From positions 3,038,001 to 3,102,000 of the forward strand of contig NZ_CP049857.1 of assembly GCF_011299555.1 (NCBI RefSeq): a DNA stretch of 64,000 bases, written 5' to 3'. Numbering within the stretch: position 1 is the stretch's first letter; every line of letters begins with the position of its first letter. Below the pieces are notes generated by a model. That model did no database searches. It was not told the DNA's origin and saw only the letters and a list, made by a program, of their open reading frames with translations. Below, piece after piece: positions 1 through 8,801 of this stretch. The stretch is from Dysgonomonas sp. HDW5A. Its GTDB lineage: Bacteria; Bacteroidota; Bacteroidia; Bacteroidales; Dysgonomonadaceae. The translations under genes were made by a program, and so were the position numbers.

Positions 1-770
1 ATTCTGATGACGGGTGAGAAGAAAGGAACATTTCTCCATCTGCCGTTCATCGGGTTAAGTTCGCGTTTTAGACCTCCTTGTACACCAAAATTATCGGTGA
101 TTTTAAATTCGACAGCACCACCGTAATGGGTATTGGGAATCATCCACGCATTGTCACCGCCAATATTATTGATGTTACTTCTGGCAGAATATTGTCCGAA
201 ACCAATAACGGCAAATCGGTCTGTAACCTGATATCTTAATGACGCATTTACCCCAAAGTCTTCAAAAGAACTTAAGTTGTAAAAATACCTTGCTCCGTAT
301 GCACCTACCGATGTTATGATATGTTCCGACAGCATATATTCGTAGTTGGCTCTTATCTGCGTAAGCGACCCCAGTGCAGGAAAAGAGGTGTGCGAACTGA
401 CTGTATTAATCCATCCTCCGTCCATTACAATATTTCGTTTATAAAAGCTATAATCATCTACATAAGGGTTGGTAATGGGTTTAGCACTGTAATTGCTTTT
501 GGGACCGATATAAAATTTAGGAACGGATACTTTTATGTCCGCAGCTTCGGTGTCTTCGTTGATTCGATAGTCGGTTCTTTCGGATGTATTATTTACTGAT
601 GAATTTTTATCCAGAGGATGGCTTTTACTGCTAAGGTTATGGTTGTTAAGTAATTGTTTATTATTCTCTCTACTCAATCGGGTACTGTCTGTTTCGACGG
701 ATTGTCCGTAACATACACCGGATACAATGATAAATAAGATGATCAGTTGTGCTTTCATAAAGATCTTCAT
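1..770 (-). CDS. Outer-membrane beta-barrel-like protein, partial (3' end outside window)
   Basis: An open minus-strand frame runs from an ATG at 770 to the left window edge without a stop, giving about 256 residues. It begins with a signal peptide (MKIFMKAQLIILFIIVSGVC followed by YGQ), then a polar Asn/Ser-rich linker (residues about 25-75), then alternating hydrophobic/aromatic segments typical of outer-membrane strands, such as HIITSVGAYGARYFYNL and RFAVIGFGQYSARS. A second Met four residues downstream (758) is an alternative start. I do not recognise a named family; a small Bacteroidales porin-like or surface barrel protein is the best reading. It faces away from the replication-type genes on its right and is separated from them by 600 bp of unusual sequence. 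Confidence 0.7.
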   Translation of the reverse strand, partial: MKIFMKAQLIILFIIVSGVCYGQSVETDSTRLSRENNKQLLNNHNLSSKSHPLDKNSSVNNTSERTDYRINEDTEAADIKVSVPKFYIGPKSNYSAKPITNPYVDDYSFYKRNIVMDGGWINTVSSHTSFPALGSLTQIRANYEYMLSEHIITSVGAYGARYFYNLSSFEDFGVNASLRYQVTDRFAVIGFGQYSARSNINNIGGDNAWMIPNTHYGGAVEFKITDNFGVQGGLKRELNPMNGRWRNVPFFSPVIR

Positions 771-1008
771 TTTGATTTTCGAATCTACTAATAAAAGACC
801 GTATTCGGCTTGTTTTAGTGTTAAAAAAGCATACTTTCGATAAAAAGGACGGTTCTTAAATTTTAGATCTATTTGTTGTTTTATTTTTAATGTTGATTCT
901 TCTACGCGTAATCAAAGATTACTTGTATTCCTTTTGCCCAAATCCGCAAAAGGAATCAAAAAGGCTTTGTGCTGCGTGGCTCACCTGTCTGACTTAAGCT
1001 TACAGGCT

Positions 1009-1043
1009 AAACTAAACCTACTGCCTTACGGCACGTTTAGTTT
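1009..1043. repeat. Inverted repeat / stem-loop
   Basis: Nine-base perfect arms AAACTAAAC (1009-1017) and GTTTAGTTT (1035-1043) enclose a 17-base loop that holds a smaller GCC/GGC stem around TTAC. There is no U-tract and no gene ends close by, so a transcription terminator is not the obvious reading; a structural site of a mobile element is possible. Confidence 0.5.
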
Positions 1044-1242
1044 TACGCCCGTTTCGCTTGTCAGCCAACGGCTCCGCCACTGATGCACGCAAACAACTTT
1101 TGTCCGTCAGGCTCTACGACCTTGCCGATTGCACGGGGTACCCGCAGGATGAAAAAAGCGTTAAGAAACAAAAGGATATCAATAGTAAACGTTTTCTTTT
1201 GTTTTAGCTTTCGATTCCGTATCGGGTCGGGCAAAAGGCACA

Positions 1243-1275
1243 GTCTTGATCTTTTGTTTCGTTTTGTATCAAGAC
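1243..1275. repeat. Inverted repeat GTCTTGAT / ATCAAGAC
   Basis: Eight-base perfect arms at 1243-1250 and 1268-1275 surround a T-rich loop. It is one of several inverted repeats in the GC-richer block upstream of the replication-type genes. Function unknown. Confidence 0.4.
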
Positions 1276-1418
1276 AAAATGAAAAACAAATCCGATAGGG
1301 TGCGTTAGGAAAAAATAAACCATAGAAAAAAAACATATAATCTCAGCAGGCTTCTATTTTTTTTAGAACAGAAATTTATCTATCAGATGAATTGTATAAA
1401 AACAACGAAAGTTATTAC

Positions 1419-2240
1419 ATGGATCAAGGATTTATTAAACTTAACCGCAAATTTTTCTCTCATAGAATGTGGGAAGCAGCCCGTACGTTTTCGGAGTGCG
1501 AAGCGTGGATCGACTTAATACAGTCGGCACGATTTGAGGCAACCGTAACCATTGAGCGTATCGGAGGTAGAGAAATAAAATATGGTAGAGGGCAATATCC
1601 GGCATCGAACCGATACTTAGCCCGAAAGTGGGGTTGGGGAGAGCAGAAGGTGAAAACGTTTATGAGGAAACTCAGAACCGAGAAAATGATTGAGGTCGAA
1701 AAATCGCAAGGCATGAATATCGTAACTCTCTGTAAATATGATGTCTATAATGGTCATAACTCAGATAATATCTCACCCGAAAGCCCATCTATGGTGTTGG
1801 TAATTAGAGAATTGTCTGATGTTAAAACCCAGCCCGTAACCCGGTCTTTAACCTGCGACCAACCCACGGATAACCCAAACTTTAAGAAAGAAAAGAAAGA
1901 AGAAGAAAGAATTACTATTTCCCCCTATAGTCCCCCAAGGGAGTATGAAAAGATGAATTTCGATTTTCTCGATACCCGATTGAGAGAACACTTCTTTCAG
2001 TGGCTCGATTACAAGACCAGCAAGGGGCAGATGTACAAAAATAGAAGGTCTATCGAGCTGTGCTATAAACGTTTGATTACAAAATCGCAGGGTGATTGCG
2101 GTGTGGCGGTTGCCATTATCGAGCAGTCTATGGCAAACAATTGGAATGGTTTATTTGATTTACAACAACACAAAGATGCAAATAGTAACAAACTTACGAA
2201 CGGTTATCCAAAGCAGGCAGATTACACCGTCGACATGTAA
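1419..2240 (+). CDS. Replication initiator / DnaD-like HTH protein of a mobile element
   Basis: About 273 residues from ATG 1419 (MDQGFIKLNRKFFSHRMW). A longer frame from TTG 1392 adds nine residues, but the Met-Asp start matches how I remember such proteins beginning. Residues 1-110 look like a winged-helix domain (RYLARKWGWGEQKVKTFMRKLRTEK), followed by a polar linker with a KKEKKEEE run and a C-terminal helical DnaD-like region (REHFFQWLDYKTSKGQMYKNRRSIELCYKRL). Proteins of this type sit beside DnaC-like ATPases in Bacteroidota phages, plasmids and integrative elements, where they recruit the helicase to an origin. The next gene overlaps its last 65 bases. Role assigned by architecture and neighbour. 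Confidence 0.65.
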   Translation: MDQGFIKLNRKFFSHRMWEAARTFSECEAWIDLIQSARFEATVTIERIGGREIKYGRGQYPASNRYLARKWGWGEQKVKTFMRKLRTEKMIEVEKSQGMNIVTLCKYDVYNGHNSDNISPESPSMVLVIRELSDVKTQPVTRSLTCDQPTDNPNFKKEKKEEERITISPYSPPREYEKMNFDFLDTRLREHFFQWLDYKTSKGQMYKNRRSIELCYKRLITKSQGDCGVAVAIIEQSMANNWNGLFDLQQHKDANSNKLTNGYPKQADYTVDM

Positions 2241-2832
2241 ACTCTCTGATGGCGAGATACACAACCGCAAACGAAAGTTTCTGAAAGCTGCAATGTCGGT
2301 CATTCCCGAATTTACGATTGACGAGTCTAACAGGCAGCTGGTTGCCGATCTTTTCAATTACTTCAATGGGATTGAAGGACGGTACGATCTCCACAGAGGA
2401 CTTTGGCTCTACGGCGATATTGGTACAGGGAAAAGTTCGTTGATGCGAGTGTTTGCTGAATATCTACGGCTCGGTTTCAATGGCTTTAAGATTCATATTT
2501 GTGATGGAGTATCAAACGATTACAGTCGGTCGGGCAACTTAGACGAATACACTTACAATCAGTACGGATATATTGGCGAACCTGTGTGGATGTGCTTCGA
2601 TGAACTGGGACGTGAGACCATTCCAGCCAATCATTTCGGAACAAAGCTTAACGTTATGCAGCATATTCTGCACATACGTTATTCGCTCTGGCAGTCGCAA
2701 CGGCTTAAAACCTTCGTCACCACCAATTGCGATCCTCTTCAGATTGAAACCTTATATGGCGATTTTATTCGTGACCGTATCCGTGAAATGTTTAATGTCA
2801 TTTTAATAGAAGGGAAATCGAGAAGACGATGA
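2176..2832 (+). CDS. DnaC-like AAA+ ATPase (helicase loader type)
   Basis: The Walker A motif GDIGTGKSS (around 2412-2438) and a Walker B-like segment VWMCFDELGRE (around 2584-2616) mark a P-loop ATPase of the DnaC/IstB type; FVTTNCDP fits sensor 1 and the Arg-rich tail (RDRIREMFNVI) fits the family's C-terminus. The frame is open from 2092, but residues before Met 2176 look like non-coding shadow of the upstream gene, so I place the start at 2176 (218 residues). This still overlaps the initiator-like gene by 65 bases in another frame, which implies coupling. Together they look like the replication module of a mobile element; no integrase, relaxase or structural gene is in the window. Confidence 0.7.
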   Translation: MQIVTNLRTVIQSRQITPSTCKLSDGEIHNRKRKFLKAAMSVIPEFTIDESNRQLVADLFNYFNGIEGRYDLHRGLWLYGDIGTGKSSLMRVFAEYLRLGFNGFKIHICDGVSNDYSRSGNLDEYTYNQYGYIGEPVWMCFDELGRETIPANHFGTKLNVMQHILHIRYSLWQSQRLKTFVTTNCDPLQIETLYGDFIRDRIREMFNVILIEGKSRRR

Positions 2833-3065
2833 CACAGAATTTGACTTATACTATATCTGAAAAATATTTAAATTGTAGATTGTTTTATACATAATCTATG
2901 CTATGGTTCAGTGTTACTATTATAAAATAGTATATTGTACCTGAATATCTGATGAAGTATTTCATCGAGAGAATGTCTTCTCTATTTTACTTCCAAAGTC
3001 GTGGATAGGTCTGAGACATTGCTCTGTATCCAATTTTATTACTTGACAAATAAAGACGTAGGAAA

Positions 3066-4415
3066 TTGAAGTTCGAAATTGATACTCAAACACTGAAAGA
3101 TATTGAAATATTAGACTCTCATAAGAGTAGCTTTTCAGTATTCAATATATTCAACCAGACACGTTGTGTTGGGGGGAAAGATCGTCTGTATACATATCTT
3201 AAAAACCCATTAATAAATAGTACCGAAATAAAGAAACGAAGCGATGCTATTGCATTTTTTCAAGAACTAGAGTTTACGTCCGATTTAGATATTGATAAAA
3301 ACACTCTCGACTTTATAGAACATTATCTACTTCAAGAGGGTTATCCTACTAAGCCTCCCTCTATTATAAGAACTATAGAGAAGAGTTTGTATAATAAAAT
3401 GAAATCGTCGAATAGCTATTATATAATAGAGAGAGGTGTCGATTATACAATCGATTTACTGAATAATTTGTATAATTTTTCAGTAAAGCTCAAAGGAACA
3501 TATTGCCCCGAGCTTATAATGGAAGCCAATACACGTATTATAGAGACTTTTGGCTTACCGGAATTTAAGGAGATAACCCGAATAAAGGATATGAAAAAAC
3601 TGGGTGCTCTTACTATTGCTAAATTCGATTATATATTTAGGTATACCCATAGAGATACCATTCGTTATTTTCTCGACCTTATTTATGACTATGATGTCTT
3701 TATTTCTGTTTCAGGCGTTGCTGCAGAAAGGGGATATTCATATTCGGAAATATTACCAAAAGATGATCATGTGATTGAATTAGAGGGGTTATTTCATCCT
3801 TCTATCCCTGATCCGGTAAGCAACCATGTAAATTTATCATTTGATAATAACCTATTGTTTATTACAGGTTCAAATATGGCAGGTAAATCATCTCTTCTTA
3901 AGGCTATGGCTATAGCGGTATATCTTGCACATATTGGATTTCCTATTCCTGCTGCCAAATCACGAATAAGTCTTTTGAACGGAATTTATACAACAATCAA
4001 TATTTCCGACAATCTGAGTTTAGGTTACAGCCATTTTTATGCAGAAGTTTTGAGAATAAAGCATATAGCCGAACGGCTAACCCAAGAGACCAATATGCTT
4101 ATTGTTTTTGATGAATTATTCAGAGGAACTAATGTTAAAGACGCCTATGAAGGATCTTTGGCAATTATATCAGCTTTTTCTGAAATAAAAGGGTGCTTTT
4201 TTGCTATCTCAACTCATATTATTGAAGTTGCGGAGAGTCTCTCGGAAAATCATTCTATACAATTTTTACAGATGGAAGTTTTGAATGATAAAGGCTTTCC
4301 TGAATACACTTACCTTTTGAAAAAAGGAATATCTGATGTGAGAATGGGCATGTATATTATTGGAAAAGAAAATGTAGTGCAAACTATTCAATCTATAAAT
4401 AAAAGAACTACATAA
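3066..4415 (+). CDS. MutS-family ATPase lacking mismatch-recognition domain
   Basis: 449 residues. The C-terminal half is a MutS domain V ATPase: Walker A TGSNMAGKSS (residues 267-276), Walker B MLIVFDELFRGT (D349, E350) and the STH signature in AISTHIIEVAE. The N-terminal half resembles the MutS core/lever region (SFSVFNIFNQTRCVGGKDRLYTYL). The mismatch-binding and connector domains of full-length MutS are absent, as in the short MutS-related proteins common in Bacteroidota. An in-frame TAA lies four codons before the TTG at 3066 and the next Met is more than 100 residues in, so TTG is the probable start. Role in repair or recombination is unproven; it does not by itself show mismatch repair. 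Confidence 0.8.
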   Translation: MKFEIDTQTLKDIEILDSHKSSFSVFNIFNQTRCVGGKDRLYTYLKNPLINSTEIKKRSDAIAFFQELEFTSDLDIDKNTLDFIEHYLLQEGYPTKPPSIIRTIEKSLYNKMKSSNSYYIIERGVDYTIDLLNNLYNFSVKLKGTYCPELIMEANTRIIETFGLPEFKEITRIKDMKKLGALTIAKFDYIFRYTHRDTIRYFLDLIYDYDVFISVSGVAAERGYSYSEILPKDDHVIELEGLFHPSIPDPVSNHVNLSFDNNLLFITGSNMAGKSSLLKAMAIAVYLAHIGFPIPAAKSRISLLNGIYTTINISDNLSLGYSHFYAEVLRIKHIAERLTQETNMLIVFDELFRGTNVKDAYEGSLAIISAFSEIKGCFFAISTHIIEVAESLSENHSIQFLQMEVLNDKGFPEYTYLLKKGISDVRMGMYIIGKENVVQTIQSINKRTT

Positions 4416-4459
4416 TAATAAATAGCCTCGGTTTTGTAATTTATTGATATCTCCTGGTA

Positions 4460-4864
4460 TTACTTCTTATCCTTCAACATCTGCTCCAAGATATTTACTT
4501 TCTCTTGTTCTGCTTTTAGCATACGTTCATATAGCTCAATAATTTTATCTAATGGGTTGAATGAGCATTGGTAATTGACTGCATTTAATGTTGATGTATC
4601 GTTACTCGTAAAACTATTGGATATAATATTGAGTGCAGCATCTTCGCTGAAATTCTTGATAGCTTCTACCGAAACATTGAGTGCCTTTGCAATATTGTTT
4701 AGAAGATCGTCTTCCAATATATCTTTTTGCTCAATCTTTGAGATGGTTTGCTGCGATATTTGTAATTTATCGGCTAAATCTTCTTGTTTTACCCCAAGTA
4801 TTTCACGCAAACGTTTTACGCTGTATCCGTCATTTCTCTTTTTTGTTTCGAAAGCTGTATTCAT
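4460..4864 (-). CDS. XRE-family HTH transcriptional regulator
   Basis: 134 residues. Residues 16-70 form a Cro/C1-type helix-turn-helix (LREILGVKQEDLADKLQISQ, then TISKIEQ), followed by an acidic linker and a C-terminal coiled coil (KIIELYERMLKAEQEKVNIL). This HTH-plus-coiled-coil plan is common in Bacteroidota single-gene regulators, often autoregulatory. It converges on the MutS-family gene and has its own promoter region upstream (4865-5035). Targets cannot be read from the sequence. A decayed fragment resembling this C-terminal coil lies at 55631. Confidence 0.85.
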   Translation of the reverse strand: MNTAFETKKRNDGYSVKRLREILGVKQEDLADKLQISQQTISKIEQKDILEDDLLNNIAKALNVSVEAIKNFSEDAALNIISNSFTSNDTSTLNAVNYQCSFNPLDKIIELYERMLKAEQEKVNILEQMLKDKK

Positions 4865-5038
4865 GTTCTATATCTTAGCGGTTCTTAAAATCATTTATTT
4901 TTCAAATATACAAAAATAACCGAAATCACGGAGCGTATTTTACTCTCCTTATTTGGTATTTTACAACACACCATATTATTTTACGCATCGGTACACTTCT
5001 ATTTTTGTTTCAGAATTATCATAACACAATAATATATA

Positions 5039-5266
5039 TTGGAAAAAATCTTACAGAAGCTTTACAGTTCAAAAGAATTTTCCGAAGTTTTGATGCTTCG
5101 GCAAAAAGTGGAAATTATTGCTGCAAAATTAGAATATCTGACAAGTATAGAGCCACAAACCGATGAGGATTACGAGAACCTTCCGTCGATTATAGAATAC
5201 GTTAAACAGGCTATCGAACTCAATATCGAAATTGCAGCAATATATACACTCGATGTTTGGGAATAA
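5039..5266 (+). CDS. Small hypothetical protein (75 aa)
   Basis: A 75-residue frame starting at TTG 5039, with no in-frame ATG near the 5' end. The product is acidic and helical (VEIIAAKLEYLTSIEPQTDE), without signal peptide or membrane segment. Codon usage looks coding and no other frame competes, but no family is recognised. A region of divergent promoters separates it from the XRE gene. Confidence 0.5.
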   Translation: MEKILQKLYSSKEFSEVLMLRQKVEIIAAKLEYLTSIEPQTDEDYENLPSIIEYVKQAIELNIEIAAIYTLDVWE

Positions 5267-5334
5267 GGTCGCAGACCTTTTTATTGCTTTGACTGTAGGG
5301 GGTGAACCTGCGTGTTAAAACAAGCGGCTAAAAG

Positions 5335-5913
5335 TTATTCGATGGTAAGTAAAAGATCCATAGCGGCTTGATCTTTTAATTTGTCTTTTATTCTTTTTCT
5401 GACCGAATTTATTGTGCTTTGGGAGACCTGTCCTTTTTTGATAAGCAGAATATCACCAGCCAGATTGTCTATCGTATACCATTGCTCTACCGATAAAGTT
5501 GCTTTTTCTTCGGGTGTTGCTGTTTGGTTGAAGTCGTTTATATTTCGTTTATATTTCAGGTAGATGGTGATTTGTTCTGCGGTTGCAGCTCCTTCAAATT
5601 CCCGTTGTTTTTTGGATATGTATTTTGTTCTTCTCTTATCTAAATAAGCAGGCGAGTAATTTCTCACAATTAAGTCAACAAAATAAGTCGAAATTATAAG
5701 CATTATGAATTGAATAATAAATACAGGATATAGAGGTTCTGAAGCTCCATAACGATATCCAAAGCTAATAATTGTGATAGGAAATGTAAATAAAAGCACA
5801 GGTAGCCATCCTTCACTGTATAATGGATCGCTAGGAGAAATTGAGCATATAGCTAATAGCCCCAATATATTATAAATAAACAATGCAACAGCACCTTTTT
5901 TTCGAATGTCCAT
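5335..5913 (-). CDS. Small multi-pass membrane protein, unknown function
   Basis: 192 residues with three predicted transmembrane segments (about 8-26, 36-52 and 64-84), then a soluble basic C-terminal half ending in a helical stretch (INSVRKRIKDKLKDQAAMDL). The start is well fixed: the stop of the preceding gene and this ATG overlap as TAATG at 5911-5915, with GGAGG a few bases upstream. Translation is therefore probably coupled to the 61-residue gene before it. Family not recognised. Confidence 0.65.
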   Translation of the reverse strand: MDIRKKGAVALFIYNILGLLAICSISPSDPLYSEGWLPVLLFTFPITIISFGYRYGASEPLYPVFIIQFIMLIISTYFVDLIVRNYSPAYLDKRRTKYISKKQREFEGAATAEQITIYLKYKRNINDFNQTATPEEKATLSVEQWYTIDNLAGDILLIKKGQVSQSTINSVRKRIKDKLKDQAAMDLLLTIE

Positions 5914-6098
5914 TACCCCTCCATTTGTTGAATTAAAACGGCAATGCGGTCGTCTATCTCCTTTTCTATTCGTTGAGCCTCATTTCTGAAATCTTCGTCG
6001 CTTAACGATTCTACATTATTGATCAGATCTTCGGCTTGCATCCTCAGGTCGATAATCTCTCTGTCGCTATTTATGGTTTGTAAATCTTTACGGGTCAC
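5913..6098 (-). CDS. Small acidic helical protein (61 aa), coupled to membrane protein
   Basis: 61 residues, highly charged and helical (MTRKDLQTINSDREIIDLRM; later ADDLINNVES-like acidic helix and RIAVLIQQMEG). It overlaps the downstream membrane-protein gene by one base (TAATG), so the two form a two-gene operon. A soluble partner or regulator of the membrane protein is possible but is inference. No signal peptide. Confidence 0.6.
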   Translation of the reverse strand: MTRKDLQTINSDREIIDLRMQAEDLINNVESLSDEDFRNEAQRIEKEIDDRIAVLIQQMEG

Positions 6099-6262
6099 AA
6101 TCGGTTTTTTAATGGAACAATATCTGCAAATATAAAGCTATTTTTCAATGTAAGAATACTTAATAACATACTAACTGTAGCTGGTAGATGTCTGGTTTAA
6201 ATGAATATTCGTATTTTTGAAATGGATAACACTATATATTACTGAAAACTAAATCGAAATGT

Positions 6263-7096
6263 ATGATATCTTTACAAAAGGAGCAGTACTCTAAATTATT
6301 GGAACCCATAAAAAGCATAACCAACAACAATCTTTTTGCCAGAGCAGTAGCCGAAAGGGTAGTGGAGGGCGAGATATTTGTGGATAACGTAGAAAATACG
6401 AAATCGTTTTATCTGCTTCATCCTTATGGGATGTCTCTGCTGTTCGGCGATTCTAAGAATGAGGTATTCAACCTAGCCTTTAAGAAATATGTGTTGAATG
6501 AAAATCGAAGCCGAAAGATAATTGAGTGGATGCAGGTATTCCCTGCCGATTGGGATGCCGTTTTACAAGATTTATTAAGAGATAATCTGGTCTCTCCATC
6601 TTCCGAAAGTACTTCCTCTCACGATATCGAGCAAAATGTGAGAGTTAACTTCAAGTTCAATAAAGAAAAATTTCTGAGAGGCAAACTCGCTAATAAAAAA
6701 TCAGACCCCGCTGTCGAAATTCTCAGAACAGATAGAGAAGCATTTGAGAAAATGACAGGGACGGTTGTACCGCTTAATTTTTGGAATGATGCCGAAGATT
6801 TTATAAATAAAGGAGTTGCATTTAGTCTCTATTATGATGGTAAACTGGCGTCTACAGCCTTTTCGGCTTACCTTCACGACGATAAGCTGGAGTTGGGTAT
6901 CGAAACTTATGACGAATTTAAAGGAAAAGGCTTAGCCTATAAAGCATGCTCGGCTCTTATCGAATATTGTATCGAAAATGGCTTTGAACCTGTTTGGGCA
7001 TGTAAAAGAGATAATGTCGGCTCATATCAATTGGCTCAAAAGCTCGGTTTCGAAAATGTGAAAGAGATATCATATTATCGTTTGGGATTAAGTTAA
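6263..7096 (+). CDS. GNAT-type acetyltransferase (GNAT_acetyltran-like)
   Basis: 277 residues. The C-terminal half carries the GNAT fold: LASTAFSAYLHDDKLELGIE, the acetyl-CoA loop region YDEFKGKGLAYKACSALIEY and ARKLGF-like YQLAQKLGFENV near the end. The N-terminal half (about 1-130) is a separate domain seen in the PF12746-type GNAT proteins of Firmicutes and Bacteroidota. Substrate unknown. A second out-of-frame ATG lies four bases upstream of the chosen one. It is monocistronic, with AT-rich spacers on both sides. Confidence 0.75.
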   Translation: MISLQKEQYSKLLEPIKSITNNNLFARAVAERVVEGEIFVDNVENTKSFYLLHPYGMSLLFGDSKNEVFNLAFKKYVLNENRSRKIIEWMQVFPADWDAVLQDLLRDNLVSPSSESTSSHDIEQNVRVNFKFNKEKFLRGKLANKKSDPAVEILRTDREAFEKMTGTVVPLNFWNDAEDFINKGVAFSLYYDGKLASTAFSAYLHDDKLELGIETYDEFKGKGLAYKACSALIEYCIENGFEPVWACKRDNVGSYQLAQKLGFENVKEISYYRLGLS

Positions 7097-7335
7097 AATA
7101 TCGGGTTTGTTTTTTTTCTGAAATTGTAATCGTAAAACAGTAGTTTTCAATTTGTTTAGGCTAATCTGTTATAAAAAATGATAAAAGCATAAAATTGAAA
7201 CTTATTATAAGGTTCTATTGTTTATAAGTAATATCGATAAGATCAGAGTTGCTGTCTTATCGCTATGAAAATGAATATGTGTATAATGCCAATAATCATA
7301 TTCACAAACGATTGGCTTTACTTAATATTGGTTTT

Positions 7336-7746
7336 ATGAAAAAGGTTTTATTTTTAAGTTTATTGCTTGTATTTGCAGTAACAGGTTTTACTTCATGTGG
7401 TGACGATGATGACGATGACGCTAGCTTTTTGGGTGCGAATGTTGAAGTAACGGTAACAAATGCGTTGGGAATGGTACAATCGGGTAAAACCGTTTATTTG
7501 TATAAAGATACCCCTGTTACAAGTTCGACTGTACCCGGAGATGCGAAAAAAATGATTGTAACCGATGCTAATGGTGTAGCAAAATTTAGTTTGAATCTTA
7601 CCGAATTAAATATTCTGGAATCTCAAACCACTCTTTATTTTGCTGTTTTTTATACCGTTGGAAGTGAAACTCTTGTTGCAGGAAGCACAGGCGTAACAGT
7701 AAAACGAAACGAATCAAAGAAAATAGAGGTAAAAATACCTTTATAA
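7336..7746 (+). CDS. Surface-type lipoprotein with poly-Asp after the lipid Cys
   Basis: 136 residues from ATG 7336; the open frame extends to 7249 but only from 7336 is there a proper lipoprotein signal peptide (MKKVLFLSLLLVFAVTGFTS, then Cys21). Cys21 is followed by Gly and six Asp, which fits the acidic lipoprotein export signal that sends Bacteroidota lipoproteins to the cell surface. The rest resembles one beta-sandwich of the carboxypeptidase-regulatory/Ig type (VEVTVTNALGMVQSGKTVYL, then a TDANGVAKF turn). Function unknown; a small surface-binding protein is likely. Confidence 0.75.
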   Translation: MKKVLFLSLLLVFAVTGFTSCGDDDDDDASFLGANVEVTVTNALGMVQSGKTVYLYKDTPVTSSTVPGDAKKMIVTDANGVAKFSLNLTELNILESQTTLYFAVFYTVGSETLVAGSTGVTVKRNESKKIEVKIPL

Positions 7747-7861
7747 AATTGTCCGACTATACTTAGTCAGTAACAGACGGTAGTAAACGTTGTCTTTTAA
7801 GGCCATAGCTATCAACCGTTGCTGCACTCAGATGGATAATAAAAAATAGGGCATAAACCTT

Positions 7862-7895
7862 AAAAGCACTTACAAAAACATTTGTAGGTGCTTTT
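7862..7895. terminator. Bidirectional hairpin terminator
   Basis: Fifteen-base arms (7862-7876 and 7881-7895, one G-T pair) with an ACA-type loop, A-run on the left and T-run on the right. It lies between the plus-strand lipoprotein gene and the minus-strand gene ending at 7950. Its arms (AAAGCACTTACAA / TTGTAGGTGCTTT) nearly match the terminator at 51981-52012. Confidence 0.75.
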
Positions 7896-7949
7896 TTCGT
7901 GAGAATGTGAGTGCTTGCCTCGAACGGAATTGAAAGTAATGGCTGACGA

Positions 7950-8258
7950 TTATTTAATCTCTGCATTAAACTTCCATTTCTTTTCGTCTTCATCAAAAGC
8001 GATTGAAAACAGCATGGCTGAAGGCAAATGTAAGAATGAAAACTGAGCATTCAAAGCTATTCGTGCCCCTTCGATATTGGCAACATAAAAATTCCAATCC
8101 AGAATTTTGCAATAATCGTCATTCACCCTTTCCATATTCGAGCCTAGAATGGCTTCGTTAATATCTTCAATGGTATTGATAATACCCGAATTGTCTCGTT
8201 TTTCGGTCAACTCATTATATTTTTCCATATAATGTTTAGAAAGTTCTTCAAAGTCCAT
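7950..8258 (-). CDS. Hypothetical small cytosolic protein (102 aa)
   Basis: 102 residues, start MDFEELSKHYMEKYNELTEK, no signal peptide. It is a helical N-terminal half followed by aromatic-rich segments (YCKILDWNFYVANIEGARIA). Composition looks coding and the frame is better than the overlapping alternative at 7763-8050. No family recognised. Confidence 0.55.
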   Translation of the reverse strand: MDFEELSKHYMEKYNELTEKRDNSGIINTIEDINEAILGSNMERVNDDYCKILDWNFYVANIEGARIALNAQFSFLHLPSAMLFSIAFDEDEKKWKFNAEIK

Positions 8259-8760
8259 GTGTTGATAATTTTAAGAGGTTATTACTGATTAAAAGTACAA
8301 AAAAAATATTGAAAATAATACTCTTTTTTTAAGAATAAATAGTCTGCCTTTCTGATTTTGAATGTAGTGTATCTGCTTGATAGCTTCGAGTGAAAGCACA
8401 GAGAGGGGATGATTTGTTTGAACAGATAAATCTATTCTTCGGCTTAAACACAAATCTGAACTATAAGATGTTTTGCTGACTCTAAATTCATAAAAAGACA
8501 ACGAATTTGAACTAAATAGTATCTCGGGATGTTAAATTGAAGTCGGAAATCGAAATGAATGCTAAAATATGTTGATATTTAAAAAGTTAACAGGGATTTA
8601 TCTTTAACCGAAAATGTAAAAAAAGAGTATGAGTTATCCGAAGATGTTAAATTGTCTATGAACTGTTTCTGATCAAGAGTTTACGGAAATTAAATCTACT
8701 ATACGATTCTGTTCTAGATGAATAATGAATTTGTTTTTCGGAATTCTCTCTTTTTTTACG
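8259..8760. other. AT-rich gap upstream of the first A-B-C cassette
   Basis: About 500 bp with no convincing gene. A minus-strand frame at 8289-8501 encodes a Ser/Leu/Phe-rich sequence without protein-like organisation and was rejected. The right end leads into the cassette promoter at 8761. Confidence 0.5.
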
Positions 8761-8768
8761 TACTTTTG
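8761..8768 (+). promoter_or_regulatory. Bacteroidota -7 promoter element, cassette 1
   Basis: TACTTTTG matches the Bacteroidota -7 consensus TAnnTTTG exactly and lies 33 bp before the start codon of A1. The same octamer stands before cassettes 2 and 3. The leader that follows is rich in CGACAA/CAACAA units and has no Shine-Dalgarno sequence. No -33 TTTG at canonical spacing is evident. Confidence 0.65.
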
Positions 8769-8801
8769 TTTTTTTATAGACAACGACAATAAATAACGAC
8801 A

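Larger units (their letters stand above)
771..1418. other. Long gene-free stretch with GC-richer, hairpin-rich core
   Basis: No convincing gene lies here. The first 130 bp are AT-rich and should hold the promoter of the minus-strand barrel gene. From about 940 to 1290 the composition is visibly GC-richer than the surroundings and contains several inverted repeats: CCTGT/ACAGG (984-988 and 1002-1006), AAACTAAAC/GTTTAGTTT (1009-1043) and GTCTTGAT/ATCAAGAC (1243-1250 and 1268-1275). Open frames at 1061-1336 (minus) and 1083-1298 (plus) overlap each other and have no protein-like composition. Lying just ahead of a replication-initiator/DnaC-like pair, it could be an origin, an oriT or an element edge; that is inference only. 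Confidence 0.5.

Noticed and set aside
1061-1336. Overlapping ORFs on both strands in the GC-richer block
   Set aside because: They mirror each other, lack signal or domain features, and the region is dominated by inverted repeats.
8289-8501. 70-codon minus-strand ORF before cassette 1
   Set aside because: Ser/Leu/Phe-rich composition typical of AT-rich non-coding DNA; no neighbours or promoter.
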